From: an uncultured Flavobacteriaceae bacterium
GTDB lineage: Bacteria; Bacteroidota; Bacteroidia; Flavobacteriales; Flavobacteriaceae
Direction of reading: 5' to 3'
DNA: 64,000 bases
Assembly: GCA_947494205.1 (NCBI GenBank)
Contig: CANLUH010000004.1
Coordinates: forward strand, 340,773-404,772
Part shown: piece by piece, positions 10,038 to 20,200 of the stretch
Layout of the letters: every line of letters starts with the position of its first letter
How positions within the stretch are numbered: position 1 is the stretch's first letter
Notes under the pieces: generated by a model
Told to the model about the DNA's origin: nothing
What the model saw: the letters and a program-made list of their open reading frames with translations, nothing else
Databases searched by the model: none
Translations under genes and position numbers: made by a program

Positions 10038-10511
10038 ATGGAAACATGTTATATCAACTCTCCCCTAGGAATTACAAAAATTGAAGGTGATGAAAATGGT
10101 ATAACTTCGGTTTCTGTACTTAATACTGAAGAAACGGTTTCAGATGTTATTCCTGAAGTTTTAGAAGATTGCGTCTTTCAACTTAAAGAATATTTTGAAG
10201 GTAATCGTAAGCAATTCAGTTTAAAACTAAATCCACAAGGGACACCATTTCAAAATAGTGTTTGGGAAGCTTTATTAACCATTCCGTATGGTAAAACAAC
10301 TTCGTATTTAAGCCTTTCTAAACAATTAGGAGATGTAAAAGCCATTAGGGCTGTAGCAAATGCAAATGGAAAAAACCCCCTTTGGATTATTGTCCCTTGC
10401 CATAGAGTTATTGGTAGCGATGGAAGTTTAACAGGTTATGCCGGAGGACTTCACAGAAAAAAATGGCTTATAGAGCACGAAAGCCCATACAAACAACAAT
10501 CTTTATTTTAG
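10038..10511 (+). CDS. ogt: Methylated-DNA--protein-cysteine methyltransferase
   Basis: This 157-aa O6-alkylguanine-DNA alkyltransferase moves the alkyl group from damaged guanine to its own cysteine in a suicide reaction. The active site is IIVPCHRVIG with acceptor Cys121. The helix-turn-helix/arginine-finger segment is TPFQNSVWEALLTIPYGKTTSY, and GYAGGLHRKKWLIEHE closes the domain. The length is that of an Ogt-type single-domain enzyme with no Ada regulatory part. It lies 11 nt after the CNNM gene and 3 nt before the DUF4442 gene, so co-transcription is likely. Confidence 0.95.
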   Translation: METCYINSPLGITKIEGDENGITSVSVLNTEETVSDVIPEVLEDCVFQLKEYFEGNRKQFSLKLNPQGTPFQNSVWEALLTIPYGKTTSYLSLSKQLGDVKAIRAVANANGKNPLWIIVPCHRVIGSDGSLTGYAGGLHRKKWLIEHESPYKQQSLF

Positions 10512-10514
10512 AAC

Positions 10515-11039
10515 ATGTATAAAGTTCTCGCAACGTTTTTAAAGCGCTTTTTTAGCGATAGTCAGATCTATAAATATGGCTTTAATTGGTCGCCAATGTA
10601 TAGACGTACTACTGCTAGATTAATAGAGGTTAGTGACGATTTACATTATGTAAAAATTAGAATTCCTATTAACTGGAAAAACAGAAACTACGCAGGTTCT
10701 ATTTTTGGAGGGAGCATGTTATCGGCAACAGATCCCATTTATATGATTCAACTTATTCAAATTTTAGGAGACGATTTTGTGGTTTGGGATAAAACAGCCA
10801 GTGTTAAATACAAACGCCCTGCAAAAGAAACCATCTATGGCGAATTTGTGTTTTCTGAAGCAGAAATACAAGCTATTAAACAACAACTTTTAGAACAAGA
10901 CGAACTAGAAATAGCAAAAGCTATGACACTAGAAAACACCAAAAAACAAGTTTTTGCCGAAATTTCTAAAACCATATATATAGCCAATAAATCTTACTAC
11001 AAAGAGAAATTAAAACGAAGACAACAGTCTAAAAAATAG
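10515..11039 (+). CDS. DUF4442 family hotdog-fold (thioesterase-like) protein
   Basis: This 174-aa protein has the pattern of DUF4442. It reads NWSPMYRRTTARLIEVSDD followed by VKIRIPINWKNRNYAGSIFG and a glycine-rich loop with conserved TDP (GSMLSATDPIYM). The family has the hotdog fold of PaaI-type acyl-CoA thioesterases, but no substrate is established. The C-terminus is a basic helix. It begins 3 nt after the alkyltransferase stop and so belongs to the same transcription unit. Confidence 0.8.
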   Translation: MYKVLATFLKRFFSDSQIYKYGFNWSPMYRRTTARLIEVSDDLHYVKIRIPINWKNRNYAGSIFGGSMLSATDPIYMIQLIQILGDDFVVWDKTASVKYKRPAKETIYGEFVFSEAEIQAIKQQLLEQDELEIAKAMTLENTKKQVFAEISKTIYIANKSYYKEKLKRRQQSKK

Positions 11040-11089
11040 TATGCACGCATATTATTAATTTACTATCTTTAATTCCTAAACTTTGTGCA

Positions 11090-12241
11090 ATGAAATTCCT
11101 TAAAAAGCTATTTAAAATTATAGCAGTAGTATTCGCTTTAACTATCGCTGTTCTTTACATTACAGATACAGATTATTTAATTAAAGCCGTACGTACTATT
11201 TATATGCGTGGGTATACAACTGCTTTTCTAGACGACTATAAACGTTTTGATAATAGAACTTTAGGCGTTGGCACTCCACAAGCTTGGCCAAATCACAAAG
11301 ACTATAATAGTGTTATAGAAACAGAGGTTTTACAAAAAGCAAATAACGATTATGGAACTATAGCTTATGTTATTATAAAAAACGATAGTATATGGTTTGA
11401 GAACTATTACGATAATTACAATGCGAACTCTAAATCTAACTCTTTTTCTATGGCCAAAAGTTATGTTTCTGGATTATTAGGTAAAGCCATTATGGAGGGG
11501 CATATTAAAAGTTTAGATCAACCTGTAAGCGATTTTCTACCAACGTTTAACGAAGGCAAGGCTGCAAAAATGACTGTAGGCGATTTGTCCTCTATGGCAT
11601 CTGGTACCAATTGGGACGAAGCCTATTACTCGCCTTTATCTATAACTACACGAGCGTATTTTGATGATGATTTAGAAAAAGTAATGCTAGGCTTAAAAGT
11701 AGTAAACGAACCTGGACAAGCCTTTAAATACGCAAGTGGAGACACACAAATGCTTGCCATGGTTATAGAAAAAGCAACAGGTAAAAAACTATACAATTAT
11801 CTTGAAGAAAGCTTTTGGAAACCTCTAGGAGCAGAAAACGAAGCCTTTTGGCAAGTAGATAGCGACGACCATGATTTAGCTAAAGCCTATTGCTGTATAG
11901 CAAGTAACGCTAAAGATTTTGCACGCTTTGGAAAATTGTATAAAGATTATGGTAAATGGAATGGCAAACAAGTTTTAGACTCTGCTTTTGTTTCAAAATC
12001 CTTAAAACCTCGTTTTAGTAGTGTATACGGTTACGGTTGGTGGTTAAAAAAACATAATGGAAAAGACTTTAAAATGATGCGCGGTCACCTAGGACAATAT
12101 GTTATTGTACAACCAGAGGATAATGTTATAATTGTGCGCTTAGGTCACCAAAAGTCTCCAGATGCTGGTATAGGCTCTTATACTAGTGATATTTCATTAT
12201 ATATAGACGAAGCTTATAAAATGCTAAATTCTAAATCTTAA
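11090..12241 (+). CDS. Beta-lactamase-family serine hydrolase, membrane anchored
   Basis: This 383-aa protein has an N-terminal membrane helix (residues ~8-25), probably an uncleaved anchor, and a class C beta-lactamase/esterase-type domain facing the periplasm. The catalytic SxxK is SMAK with Ser120 and Lys123, and the second motif YAS begins at Tyr214. Near the C-terminus RGHLGQYVIV replaces the usual KTG/HTG box. Members include esterases, D-amino-acid peptidases and true beta-lactamases, and the sequence does not decide between them. It has its own upstream gap of 50 bp with a TATCTTTA promoter-like box at 11064-11071. Confidence 0.88.
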   Translation: MKFLKKLFKIIAVVFALTIAVLYITDTDYLIKAVRTIYMRGYTTAFLDDYKRFDNRTLGVGTPQAWPNHKDYNSVIETEVLQKANNDYGTIAYVIIKNDSIWFENYYDNYNANSKSNSFSMAKSYVSGLLGKAIMEGHIKSLDQPVSDFLPTFNEGKAAKMTVGDLSSMASGTNWDEAYYSPLSITTRAYFDDDLEKVMLGLKVVNEPGQAFKYASGDTQMLAMVIEKATGKKLYNYLEESFWKPLGAENEAFWQVDSDDHDLAKAYCCIASNAKDFARFGKLYKDYGKWNGKQVLDSAFVSKSLKPRFSSVYGYGWWLKKHNGKDFKMMRGHLGQYVIVQPEDNVIIVRLGHQKSPDAGIGSYTSDISLYIDEAYKMLNSKS

Positions 12242-12248
12242 TGTTTTG

Positions 12249-12271
12249 TTATTTAACATTCTGTTAAATAA
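12249..12271. terminator. Hairpin after the serine hydrolase gene
   Basis: The 10-bp arms TTATTTAACA and TGTTAAATAA are separated by TTC, 8 bp after the stop codon. No T-run follows directly (a T7 tract begins about 20 bp later), so termination is plausible but not certain. Confidence 0.45.
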
Positions 12272-12308
12272 AAACAAACTGTTATTAACCTTTTTTTGAG
12301 GAAACCAA

Positions 12309-12358
12309 TTTTTCGATAAAATAGTTTGTCTTACAGGGTAACAATTATATATTTTTTG
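12309..12358 (+). promoter_or_regulatory. Candidate promoter of the S41 protease gene
   Basis: The segment TTTTTCGATAAAA (12309-12321) resembles the motif upstream of the three metalloproteases at 21082, 23195 and 26528. It is followed by TTG (12326-12328) and, 21 bp on, TATTTTTTG (12350-12358), which is one base longer than the Bacteroidetes -7 consensus TAnnTTTG. Confidence 0.45.
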
Positions 12359-12413
12359 CCCCTATATGTTAAGGGCGCTGTTTTAAGCGTTAAGACATAA
12401 TACCAAGACAAAA

Positions 12414-14594
12414 ATGAAAAAACTATTCACACTCATTCCTATGCTTTTAGTTCTACTAGTACTTAAAGCACAAACTCCAAACAACTTAAACTTTGAAATT
12501 CTAAAAGACAACAAAGCCAAAGATTGGAAACTATTTGGTAGTAAAGCCTATTCTGGTGAACTAGATTCTGTTACTGTAAAAAGTGGAAACTATTCTGGTA
12601 TGTTAACTTCAGGAAACGAAAACTCAAATTTTAAAGCTTGGGCCTACAAAATTCCTGCTATTTATAAAAGTGGAACAATAAAACTAACAGGTTATATTAA
12701 AACTGAAAATGTAAGCGAAGGACATGCTGGTTTATGGATGCGATTAGACCCTCAAGTAGGATTCGATAATATGGAAAAACGTGGCATAACAGGCACAACG
12801 GATTGGAAAAAGTATGAGATTGTACTAAATATGACTAGCCAAACTGAAAACATAATAGTAGGAGGAATTCTTTCTGGGAAAGGAAAAATGTGGGTAGACG
12901 ATTTAGAAGTAACTATAAACGACAAGCCTCTAGAAAAAGCACCACTTAAAAAGTTATCTATTGCCGATAAGGACAGCGAATTTAATAATGGATCAAATAT
13001 TACCATACCAGAACTTAATGACACAAATCTAGCAAACTTAGAATTATTAGGTCGTATTTGGGGCTTTATAAAATACTATCACCCAGAAATAGCTACTGGA
13101 AATATTAACTGGGATTATGAGTTATTTAGAGTATTACCTAATTATCTCAATGTAAAAAACAATACAGAGAGAGATGCAGTAATTTTAAGATGGATTGAAG
13201 GGCTTGACGACATCTTACCTTGTAAAACTTGTAACACAATTAATAAAAAAGCTTTCATTACACCAGATTTAGCATGGCTAAACCAATCTGGTTTATCAAA
13301 GGATTTAAGTAGCAAGTTAAATTACATTAAAAACAACAGATTCCAAGGCAATCATTATTATGTAAAACCTGCTCCAGGTGTAGGAAATCCTATTTTTAAA
13401 AACGAAAAATCTTATGCTAATATACCAGAAACGGATCAAGGGTTTAAGTTATTGGCAGTCTACCGTTACTGGAATATGATTCAGTATTTTTTCCCTTATA
13501 AAAATGAAACAGATCAAGATTGGAATACCGTTTTAGCAGAAATGATTACTAAAATAATGAAAACAGATAGTGACATCGACCATCATCTAGCATTATTAGA
13601 AATGGTCGTAAAAATAGACGACAGTCATGGTTGGTTTACGACTAGAAAACTGAGAAAATATTTTGGGTTTAACACACTCCCTTTTCAATTCAAAATTATC
13701 GATGATAAAGTAGTCGTAACAGAACTTAAAAACGAAGAATTAACTGCAGCTGAAGATATTAAAATTGGAGATGCTATAGAAACAATAAACGGCACACCGG
13801 TAGCAAAACTATTAAAAGATAACAGTAAATATATATACGCTTCTAATCCCTCTGTAAAAAAACGAAATGCAAAAAGCTTAATTTTTAAAGGCGACGAAGA
13901 CTCAGTAAATATTACTTTTGAAAGAGATGGCCAAGTGAGTTCAAAAACGATTAAAAAATACACCTACGATGCTCTTAAATCTAATCTACCAGATAAAAAA
14001 ATATGGGATATTTTAGATGGAAATATAGGATATGTAAATATGGGCATCTTAACGGTAGAGCAAGTTAAAGAAACTATGGAAGCTCTAAAAAACACTAAGG
14101 GTATTGTTTTCGACATTAGAAACTATCCTAAAGGTACCATGTATGAAGTTGCTAAATATTTACACACAGAATCTGTAGAATTTGTTAAATTTACGAAACC
14201 AGATTATTCATACCCAGGAACATTTGTATGGGTAAATAGTTATAGCTGTGGAGGCGGTAAATTAAAAAATCAATATAAGGGTAAAGTTGTTATATTAGTA
14301 AATGAGACTACACAAAGTCATGCCGAATTTACTACTATGGCTTTACAAACGGCAAAAGATGCTGTTATAATAGGTAGTCAAACCTCTGGTGCAGATGGAA
14401 ATGTAAGTACCGTTCCTATTGTAGGAGGGCATAGCTCAAGTATTACTGGTATAGGGATTTATTATCCAGATGGAAAAGAAACACAACGTATAGGTATTGT
14501 ACCAGATATTAAAGTACTACCAACAATTAAAGGTATAAGAGCTGGTATAGACGAACCACTTGAAAAAGCAATAGAAGTTATTAATTCAAAATAA
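12414..14594 (+). CDS. S41 family C-terminal processing-like serine protease
   Basis: This 726-aa protein is secreted, with a signal peptide ending VLKAQ. Residues ~20-170 look like a carbohydrate-binding/jelly-roll module (CBM4-like). A helical linker follows (LLGRIWGFIKYYHPEI, a hallmark of Bacteroidetes S41 proteins). A PDZ-like segment near residues 440-510 (IKIGDAIETINGTPV) precedes the S41 domain. The catalytic serine is probably Ser635 in TTQSHAEFT, where many relatives have QSAGEFT. The closing segment is GIGIYYPDGKETQRIGIVPDI. No T9SS tail is present, so a periplasmic or outer-membrane-associated location is likely. Tail-specific processing of periplasmic proteins is the family role; the specific substrate is unknown. 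Confidence 0.88.
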   Translation: MKKLFTLIPMLLVLLVLKAQTPNNLNFEILKDNKAKDWKLFGSKAYSGELDSVTVKSGNYSGMLTSGNENSNFKAWAYKIPAIYKSGTIKLTGYIKTENVSEGHAGLWMRLDPQVGFDNMEKRGITGTTDWKKYEIVLNMTSQTENIIVGGILSGKGKMWVDDLEVTINDKPLEKAPLKKLSIADKDSEFNNGSNITIPELNDTNLANLELLGRIWGFIKYYHPEIATGNINWDYELFRVLPNYLNVKNNTERDAVILRWIEGLDDILPCKTCNTINKKAFITPDLAWLNQSGLSKDLSSKLNYIKNNRFQGNHYYVKPAPGVGNPIFKNEKSYANIPETDQGFKLLAVYRYWNMIQYFFPYKNETDQDWNTVLAEMITKIMKTDSDIDHHLALLEMVVKIDDSHGWFTTRKLRKYFGFNTLPFQFKIIDDKVVVTELKNEELTAAEDIKIGDAIETINGTPVAKLLKDNSKYIYASNPSVKKRNAKSLIFKGDEDSVNITFERDGQVSSKTIKKYTYDALKSNLPDKKIWDILDGNIGYVNMGILTVEQVKETMEALKNTKGIVFDIRNYPKGTMYEVAKYLHTESVEFVKFTKPDYSYPGTFVWVNSYSCGGGKLKNQYKGKVVILVNETTQSHAEFTTMALQTAKDAVIIGSQTSGADGNVSTVPIVGGHSSSITGIGIYYPDGKETQRIGIVPDIKVLPTIKGIRAGIDEPLEKAIEVINSK

Positions 14595-14604
14595 AATATA
14601 ATTT

Positions 14605-15318
14605 ATGATTTCGAAACTCAATTTAGAAAACATATTGTTCTTGGATATTGAAACCGTACCCGAAACACAACATTTTTCAGAGTTAAGTGAGACCAAACAA
14701 GAACTATGGGATTTAAAATCTAAATACCAACGCAAGGAAGAATTCTCTGCTGAAGAATTTTACGAACGTGCAGGTATTTGGGCCGAATTCGGAAAAATAA
14801 TATGTATATCGGTAGGCTATTTTACAATGCAAGGCGACATTAGATTATTTAGAACAACTTCCTTTTTTGGAGAAGAAGCCAAACTGTTAAAAGACTTTAA
14901 AAACTTAGTTATTTCCCATTTTAGCCAAGCAAAACATCTGCTTTGCGCGCACAATGGCAAGGAATTCGATTTTCCATACATTGCCAGACGTATGATTATA
15001 AATAATATAGAATTGCCTTATAAACTAAATCTCTTCGGAAAGAAACCATGGGAAGTACCACATCTAGATACTCTAGATTTATGGAAGTTTGGTGATTATA
15101 AAACCTACACTTCTTTAAAGTTATTAACTAATGTTTTAGGTATACCATCGCCAAAAGACGATATTGATGGCAGTGAAGTCTATAGCGTGTATTATGAAAC
15201 TAACGACATAGACCGCATCGTTACCTATTGCGAAAAAGATACGATTGCTGTCGCCCAAATTTTACTAAGACTTCGTGGCGAAGCTATTTTAGAGGACGAC
15301 GAAATTCTTCATGTGTAA
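14605..15318 (+). CDS. Predicted 3'-5' exonuclease, PolB exonuclease-like
   Basis: This 237-aa protein has the RNase H-like DEDD fold. Motif I is LFLDIETVPE near the N-terminus, motif II is CAHNGKEFDFPYIARRM, and motif III is YCEKDTIAVAQILLRL. It matches the predicted PolB-like 3'-5' exonuclease family common in Bacteroidetes, which stands alone without a polymerase domain. It starts 10 nt after the S41 gene. Its stop is separated by a single base from the stop of the convergent lipoprotein gene, with no terminator between them. Confidence 0.88.
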   Translation: MISKLNLENILFLDIETVPETQHFSELSETKQELWDLKSKYQRKEEFSAEEFYERAGIWAEFGKIICISVGYFTMQGDIRLFRTTSFFGEEAKLLKDFKNLVISHFSQAKHLLCAHNGKEFDFPYIARRMIINNIELPYKLNLFGKKPWEVPHLDTLDLWKFGDYKTYTSLKLLTNVLGIPSPKDDIDGSEVYSVYYETNDIDRIVTYCEKDTIAVAQILLRLRGEAILEDDEILHV

Positions 15319-15319
15319 A

Positions 15320-17062
15320 TTAGTTTCTCAGAAAATTGAAAACTTCCTTATTAGTATACACATTCCATGCACTCAACTGGTATAATAAATTAACCTGTTG
15401 TGGTGTAAAAGAAATACCATTAGAGAATCCGTTTTCAAAAATTAATTTATATAAAGGAAAGTCCGGAAAATCACCTCTAGCTCCTAACTTAATTTGTTCC
15501 TGTACAGGTTGCGGTAATTGATTTTCCCACTCTAAAACACGCTCATTATATACCCATAAAATTTCAACTTTATGCCCTTTAGGTATGCCCCATCTATCGT
15601 TTCTTACAGTTTCTAAATGCGTTTTAGTCATTACTGTTTTATTATTTCTTTTCGCCTCACTAAGTCCTTTGTAGACTTCTAAATAGGAATCTTTAGAGAA
15701 TACCTGGTTATGTATTTGATTCCCTAATGGGTAACCAAACAACGGAAATAAATCACTATCTATTTCATTTCCAGTTGGTGGATTGTTCCCATCGACAACA
15801 CAATCTATTAATAAGGGGGAATTCGTATTAATAAAAACTACTATTTTTTTCACTTCTCTTTGTAACAAAGTAATTAACCCGTAATTTTCTAAATTACCAC
15901 CATCGGTAAAACGGTATTTTTCTTCTTTATCTATAGAGCCATTTTCTTTTATAGGCCAATAGTTTTCTTCTGGAATTAAATTATTTAATGAAAAATCTGG
16001 TAGTATTTTAGATGGTAATTGCGCTAAAGTATTAGAGCTTACAATAGCACCGAAAGCAGCACTACTTGTTCCTGTAGCATCAACAATTTCAAATCGTTTT
16101 TTATCTAATTTAACGCGCAACGGTGTAGGCGTATTTCCTAATATTTTATGACGTTGCGATTTTAAAAGCTTCCCCCCAAACCCAAAAGGTTCTATAAAAC
16201 CACCTCCTACATTAAAGGTTACTAATTTTCCAGATACTAGATTTCTATCTGTAATACTAACAGGATTATTGGATCCTATATACAAAGGTGTATAGTTAAA
16301 TACCGATAAGTTTTCTGGATTACGAAGCGGTAAATCTTTAGAAGGTGCTAAAAGACTAGAATTAACTACTAAAAAAGGGCGTTTAATATCGCCTTCTTGA
16401 TTATGCACCATAATAAAGTCTTCTTTTTTCAACTTCTTATTTCGCTGTAGTATATCGTATCTCGTAGTTTCATCTAATGTGAAATATTTAGGATCTTCTG
16501 GATCATATAATCCAAACTGTTTTAAATAGGTATGTCCAATACCATCTATCCATATAAAGTCCATTTTTTGAAGCGCTCCAAACGAAATCAAATCTAAACC
16601 TAAACGCTCAAACAAATCCTTTTCTAGATTTCTAGTCATAGCTTGTCCCATAAAACCGTCTTCCATTTCATTAAGCTTAGCTAAGGTTAATTCATTTGGC
16701 GGAATTATAGTTCCTAATAATTCTTTATCGTTAGCTGCACCAGCGTTATAATAGGTAAATATAGTAGACGCCCAAGACCCGCCAGAGACAGCAGACACAT
16801 AACCAATGTCTTCCCATAGACCTAATTCCCATAAGCCTTTCATTTGTCCAATAGCACAGTTCATGGCACGTGTACCTCCTCCAGAAAAACAAACACCCGT
16901 AGATGGTAAGTTTAAACTTGCCTCTGGAAATTCATTTTTATTTTTCGCATGATCCCATGCTAAAATAGTAGCTTTAGTTCTACAACTTGTAAACAAGAAT
17001 ACAATAGAAGCAATTAATAATAACTGTAATGGTATTTTGCAAGGTATTTTAAAAAACGACAT
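15320..17062 (-). CDS. cPLA2/patatin-like phospholipase lipoprotein
   Basis: This 580-aa protein has a lipoprotein signal ending FLFTSC, so it is probably anchored to a membrane. The catalytic domain resembles the cytosolic phospholipase A2/fungal lysophospholipase group more than plain patatin. The oxyanion glycine loop is FSGGGTRAMN, the nucleophile elbow is AVSGGSWAS, and the catalytic aspartate lies in FTDGGNLENYGL. A Ser-Asp dyad acyl-hydrolase acting on phospholipids or lysophospholipids follows from the family; the actual substrate is unknown. A 5' gap of about 180 bp separates it from the metalloprotease terminator. Confidence 0.82.
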   Translation of the reverse strand: MSFFKIPCKIPLQLLLIASIVFLFTSCRTKATILAWDHAKNKNEFPEASLNLPSTGVCFSGGGTRAMNCAIGQMKGLWELGLWEDIGYVSAVSGGSWASTIFTYYNAGAANDKELLGTIIPPNELTLAKLNEMEDGFMGQAMTRNLEKDLFERLGLDLISFGALQKMDFIWIDGIGHTYLKQFGLYDPEDPKYFTLDETTRYDILQRNKKLKKEDFIMVHNQEGDIKRPFLVVNSSLLAPSKDLPLRNPENLSVFNYTPLYIGSNNPVSITDRNLVSGKLVTFNVGGGFIEPFGFGGKLLKSQRHKILGNTPTPLRVKLDKKRFEIVDATGTSSAAFGAIVSSNTLAQLPSKILPDFSLNNLIPEENYWPIKENGSIDKEEKYRFTDGGNLENYGLITLLQREVKKIVVFINTNSPLLIDCVVDGNNPPTGNEIDSDLFPLFGYPLGNQIHNQVFSKDSYLEVYKGLSEAKRNNKTVMTKTHLETVRNDRWGIPKGHKVEILWVYNERVLEWENQLPQPVQEQIKLGARGDFPDFPLYKLIFENGFSNGISFTPQQVNLLYQLSAWNVYTNKEVFNFLRN

Positions 17063-17189
17063 AGTTTGGTAGTTATATTAAACAGCAATTTAATTATCCT
17101 AAAAATAAGGATATTAACAAATATAATATTTACTAAAATCTAATTAACACGTATAACTACGTGAAAATAAATTGCATAAATTAAAACAA

Positions 17190-17216
17190 AAAGCCCCGAT
17201 TTACATCAGGGCTTTC
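17190..17216 (-). terminator. Terminator of the M36 protease gene
   Basis: AAAGCCC and GGGCTTT, with inner GAT/ATC pairing, form a hairpin 30 bp downstream of the minus-strand stop. On the minus strand it is followed by TTTTGTTTT. The same AAAGCC...GGCTTT design ends the two neighbouring protease genes. Confidence 0.8.
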
Positions 17217-17244
17217 TCAAATAAATTAATTGACTAATTATAAA

Positions 17245-20200
17245 TTACTCCTTAATAAATCGTTTTACAGTTTTAGTTTCTGCGTTAGAAAACTCTACAA
17301 GATACACTGCAGCTTCTAATTGAGAAACATTAATGTTATTTGTTGTTAATTTTCCTTGAGCAACGATTTGCCCTAAAGTATTATAAATTTTATATTCTAA
17401 ATTATCTGTAAACGTAGACACGTTTAATAGATTACCTTTTACCGGATTTGGATAAATCTTAATCTCAGACACACTATCATCTGTAAGTGCTTCTGTTGTA
17501 GCAAAGGTATTAAGTGCAGATGATGCTGTTAAGTTAATATTATCTATTGCCACATCCGATTGCCAAGTGCCACCTGTAATACGGTTAAAACGTAATTGAA
17601 CACCTCCGCCAACATAAGCAGAAAGGTTTAAAGAAACACTATTCCATTGGTTTCCTTGGTTTCCTGTTTGGTTCCAAATACTTGTCCAAGTTGCACCATC
17701 ATCGTTACTAGCTTCTAAATCTACACGCCCACCATCTGTAGACCCAAACATGTGGTAATCGAAAGAGAAAGTTGCAGCTGCAGCTCCATTAAGATCTAAA
17801 CATGGTGAGTTTATAATGGCACGTTTATTAGGGAATCCTGTTCCATTTCCAGACGCTTCAACATAAATGTAATTAGCTCCTTGCGATCCAGAAGACGGTC
17901 CTGTTCCATTAGATGGTGTTCCACTAGCATCACGTGTCCAATCTAAATCATCGCCACTCGCTTGTGTCCATAATCCAATATTTGTTTCAAATCCTTCACT
18001 GTAAGGAGCAGTTTGTCCTCCTACACATCCAGATGAAGTACCTCCACCAGAAACTAATCGTGCATTATCTAATGCAAAATCAGATTGCCAAGTTCCACCT
18101 GTAATACGGTTAAAACGTAATTGTACCGTACCTCCCGTGTATGCGTTTAAACTAATAGATTCTGTATTCCATTGGTTTCCTTGGTTTCCTGTTTGGTTCC
18201 ATAAACTTGTCCAAGTAGCTCCATTATCATCACTCGCTTCTAAATCAACACGTCCACCATCTGTAGATCCAAACATGTGATTATTAAAGATAAATGTTGC
18301 TTCTGTTTCTCCACTTAAATCAAAACACGGTGAATTTAAAATAGCTCTTTTGTTAGGGAACCCTGTACCGTCTCCCGAGGCTTCTACGTAAACATAAAAA
18401 GCACCATCTGCTCCTGTAGTAGGTCCTGTTCCGTTAGAAGGTGTTCCTCCAGAATCACGTGTCCAATCTAAATCATCTCCGCCAGCTTGCGTCCAAAGTC
18501 CAAAATTAGCTTCAAAACTTTCTCCGTATGGCAACGTACTTACTCCTGCTGTACAACTACCAGATGGTGGATTACCTCCTCCTGTTGTTACACTAAAAGC
18601 ATCTATTGCGATATCTCCTTGCCAAGAGGTATTAGTTGTCCCTCTAAATCGTAATTGTATTGTATCGCCTGCATAAGCAGCAAGACTAACACTTTGACTT
18701 ATCCATGCTACACCTTGATCTCCTGTTTGCGACCAAACCTCAGCCCAAGTTTGTTCTCCATCTAATCTAACTTCTAGTCTAATAGTCCCTACAGAATTAC
18801 CTGTCATTTGATAATGGAAATTAGCCGTTGGGCTAGAAACTCCCGTAAAGTTGAAACATGGCGAATTTAATATCGTACTTTTTCCTCCAAAATTAGGATC
18901 TGAAGCTTCTACATAAATATAATGTGTACCTTCAAAAGCACCAGAAGGTCCAGTACTATTAGACGGCGTTCCTCCAGTATTAAGTGTCCAGTTAAAATCG
19001 TCTCCAGAACCTTGAGACCAAGCACCTAAAGTATTCTCAAAACCTTCATTGTATGGGAAAGTAGTAACTGTAGAATCACAAGTTATTGGTGTTGGTGGTC
19101 CTGCACATCCGCTTACAAAAGATACTACTTGATCATTATTTGAGTTTGTACCTCCATTTGAATTTTCTACAGCATCTACACCTACACCTCTTTTTGCAAA
19201 GGCATCCCAAATTAAACAGTTGTATTGTCCTCCATATAAATCTTGATCTGCTTGAAGAATCCCATCTCTACCAGATACAAATCCTGGGTTGTTAGCTGTA
19301 TTTTTAAGTCCTTCAATAACAAGAGCCATCGCTATGTTGTTTCCTCCAGTACCAGTGTACTGGTTACTATCGTAACCTTCTAAATCTATAAGATCCCACG
19401 TCATATCCCAAAGAATTGTCGCGAAACCATACCCTACTCCATGAGGAATAGATAGACCAGAAATATCTCCATAGTCCGTTCCATTAACAGCTGTATCTGT
19501 AGAGTATCTAGTAGGACGAATCCCCGCTCCAGTTGTAGGTTGTCCTACTGCATAAGTACCAACTCCTCTAGCCGTATTTCTATCATCACCTGGACGAATC
19601 GTCATTACTAGTCCAAACCAATCAGACCATCCTTCTCCCATTTGCTCCGATCCTCCTAATGCATTTGTTCCTGGTCCTCCTACTAAACGTGTTGAGATAC
19701 CATGACCATATTCATGAGCAATAATTACATTATCTAAATCTCCATCTCTTGTTGGATTTGTAAATAAAAACATTTGCATTCTAGGGTTACTTCCATCTGG
19801 TGGTGTTCCAAAGTTTGCGTTATTTGTTCCACTACCATCTTGAGCATCTGCATTTACAGAATCGCTACCTGCTCCTCCTTTACCATAGTTATTTTCTTGA
19901 AAGTTCCCAGAAGCTTCATTAAAACCATACTCGTACCATACATCATGCATAATATTATTCCAATAGAATAAATTGGTAGTTGCTGCTGGTAAAAAACTAG
20001 ATGGTGCATTGTTTAAATTTAATGAAAAATCGAAGTTTAATGCACTTCCCCCATTAGGAGAAGTTCCTGTTCCATTATTTCCATTAGTATCTTCTTGTGC
20101 CCATACATTATTTCCTCTTGTAATTGTAAATTCTGCTCCTGCACTACCATTAGTATCATGCCATCCAAAAGGAGAAGCTGTTGCAGTTGCTGGATCTGTT

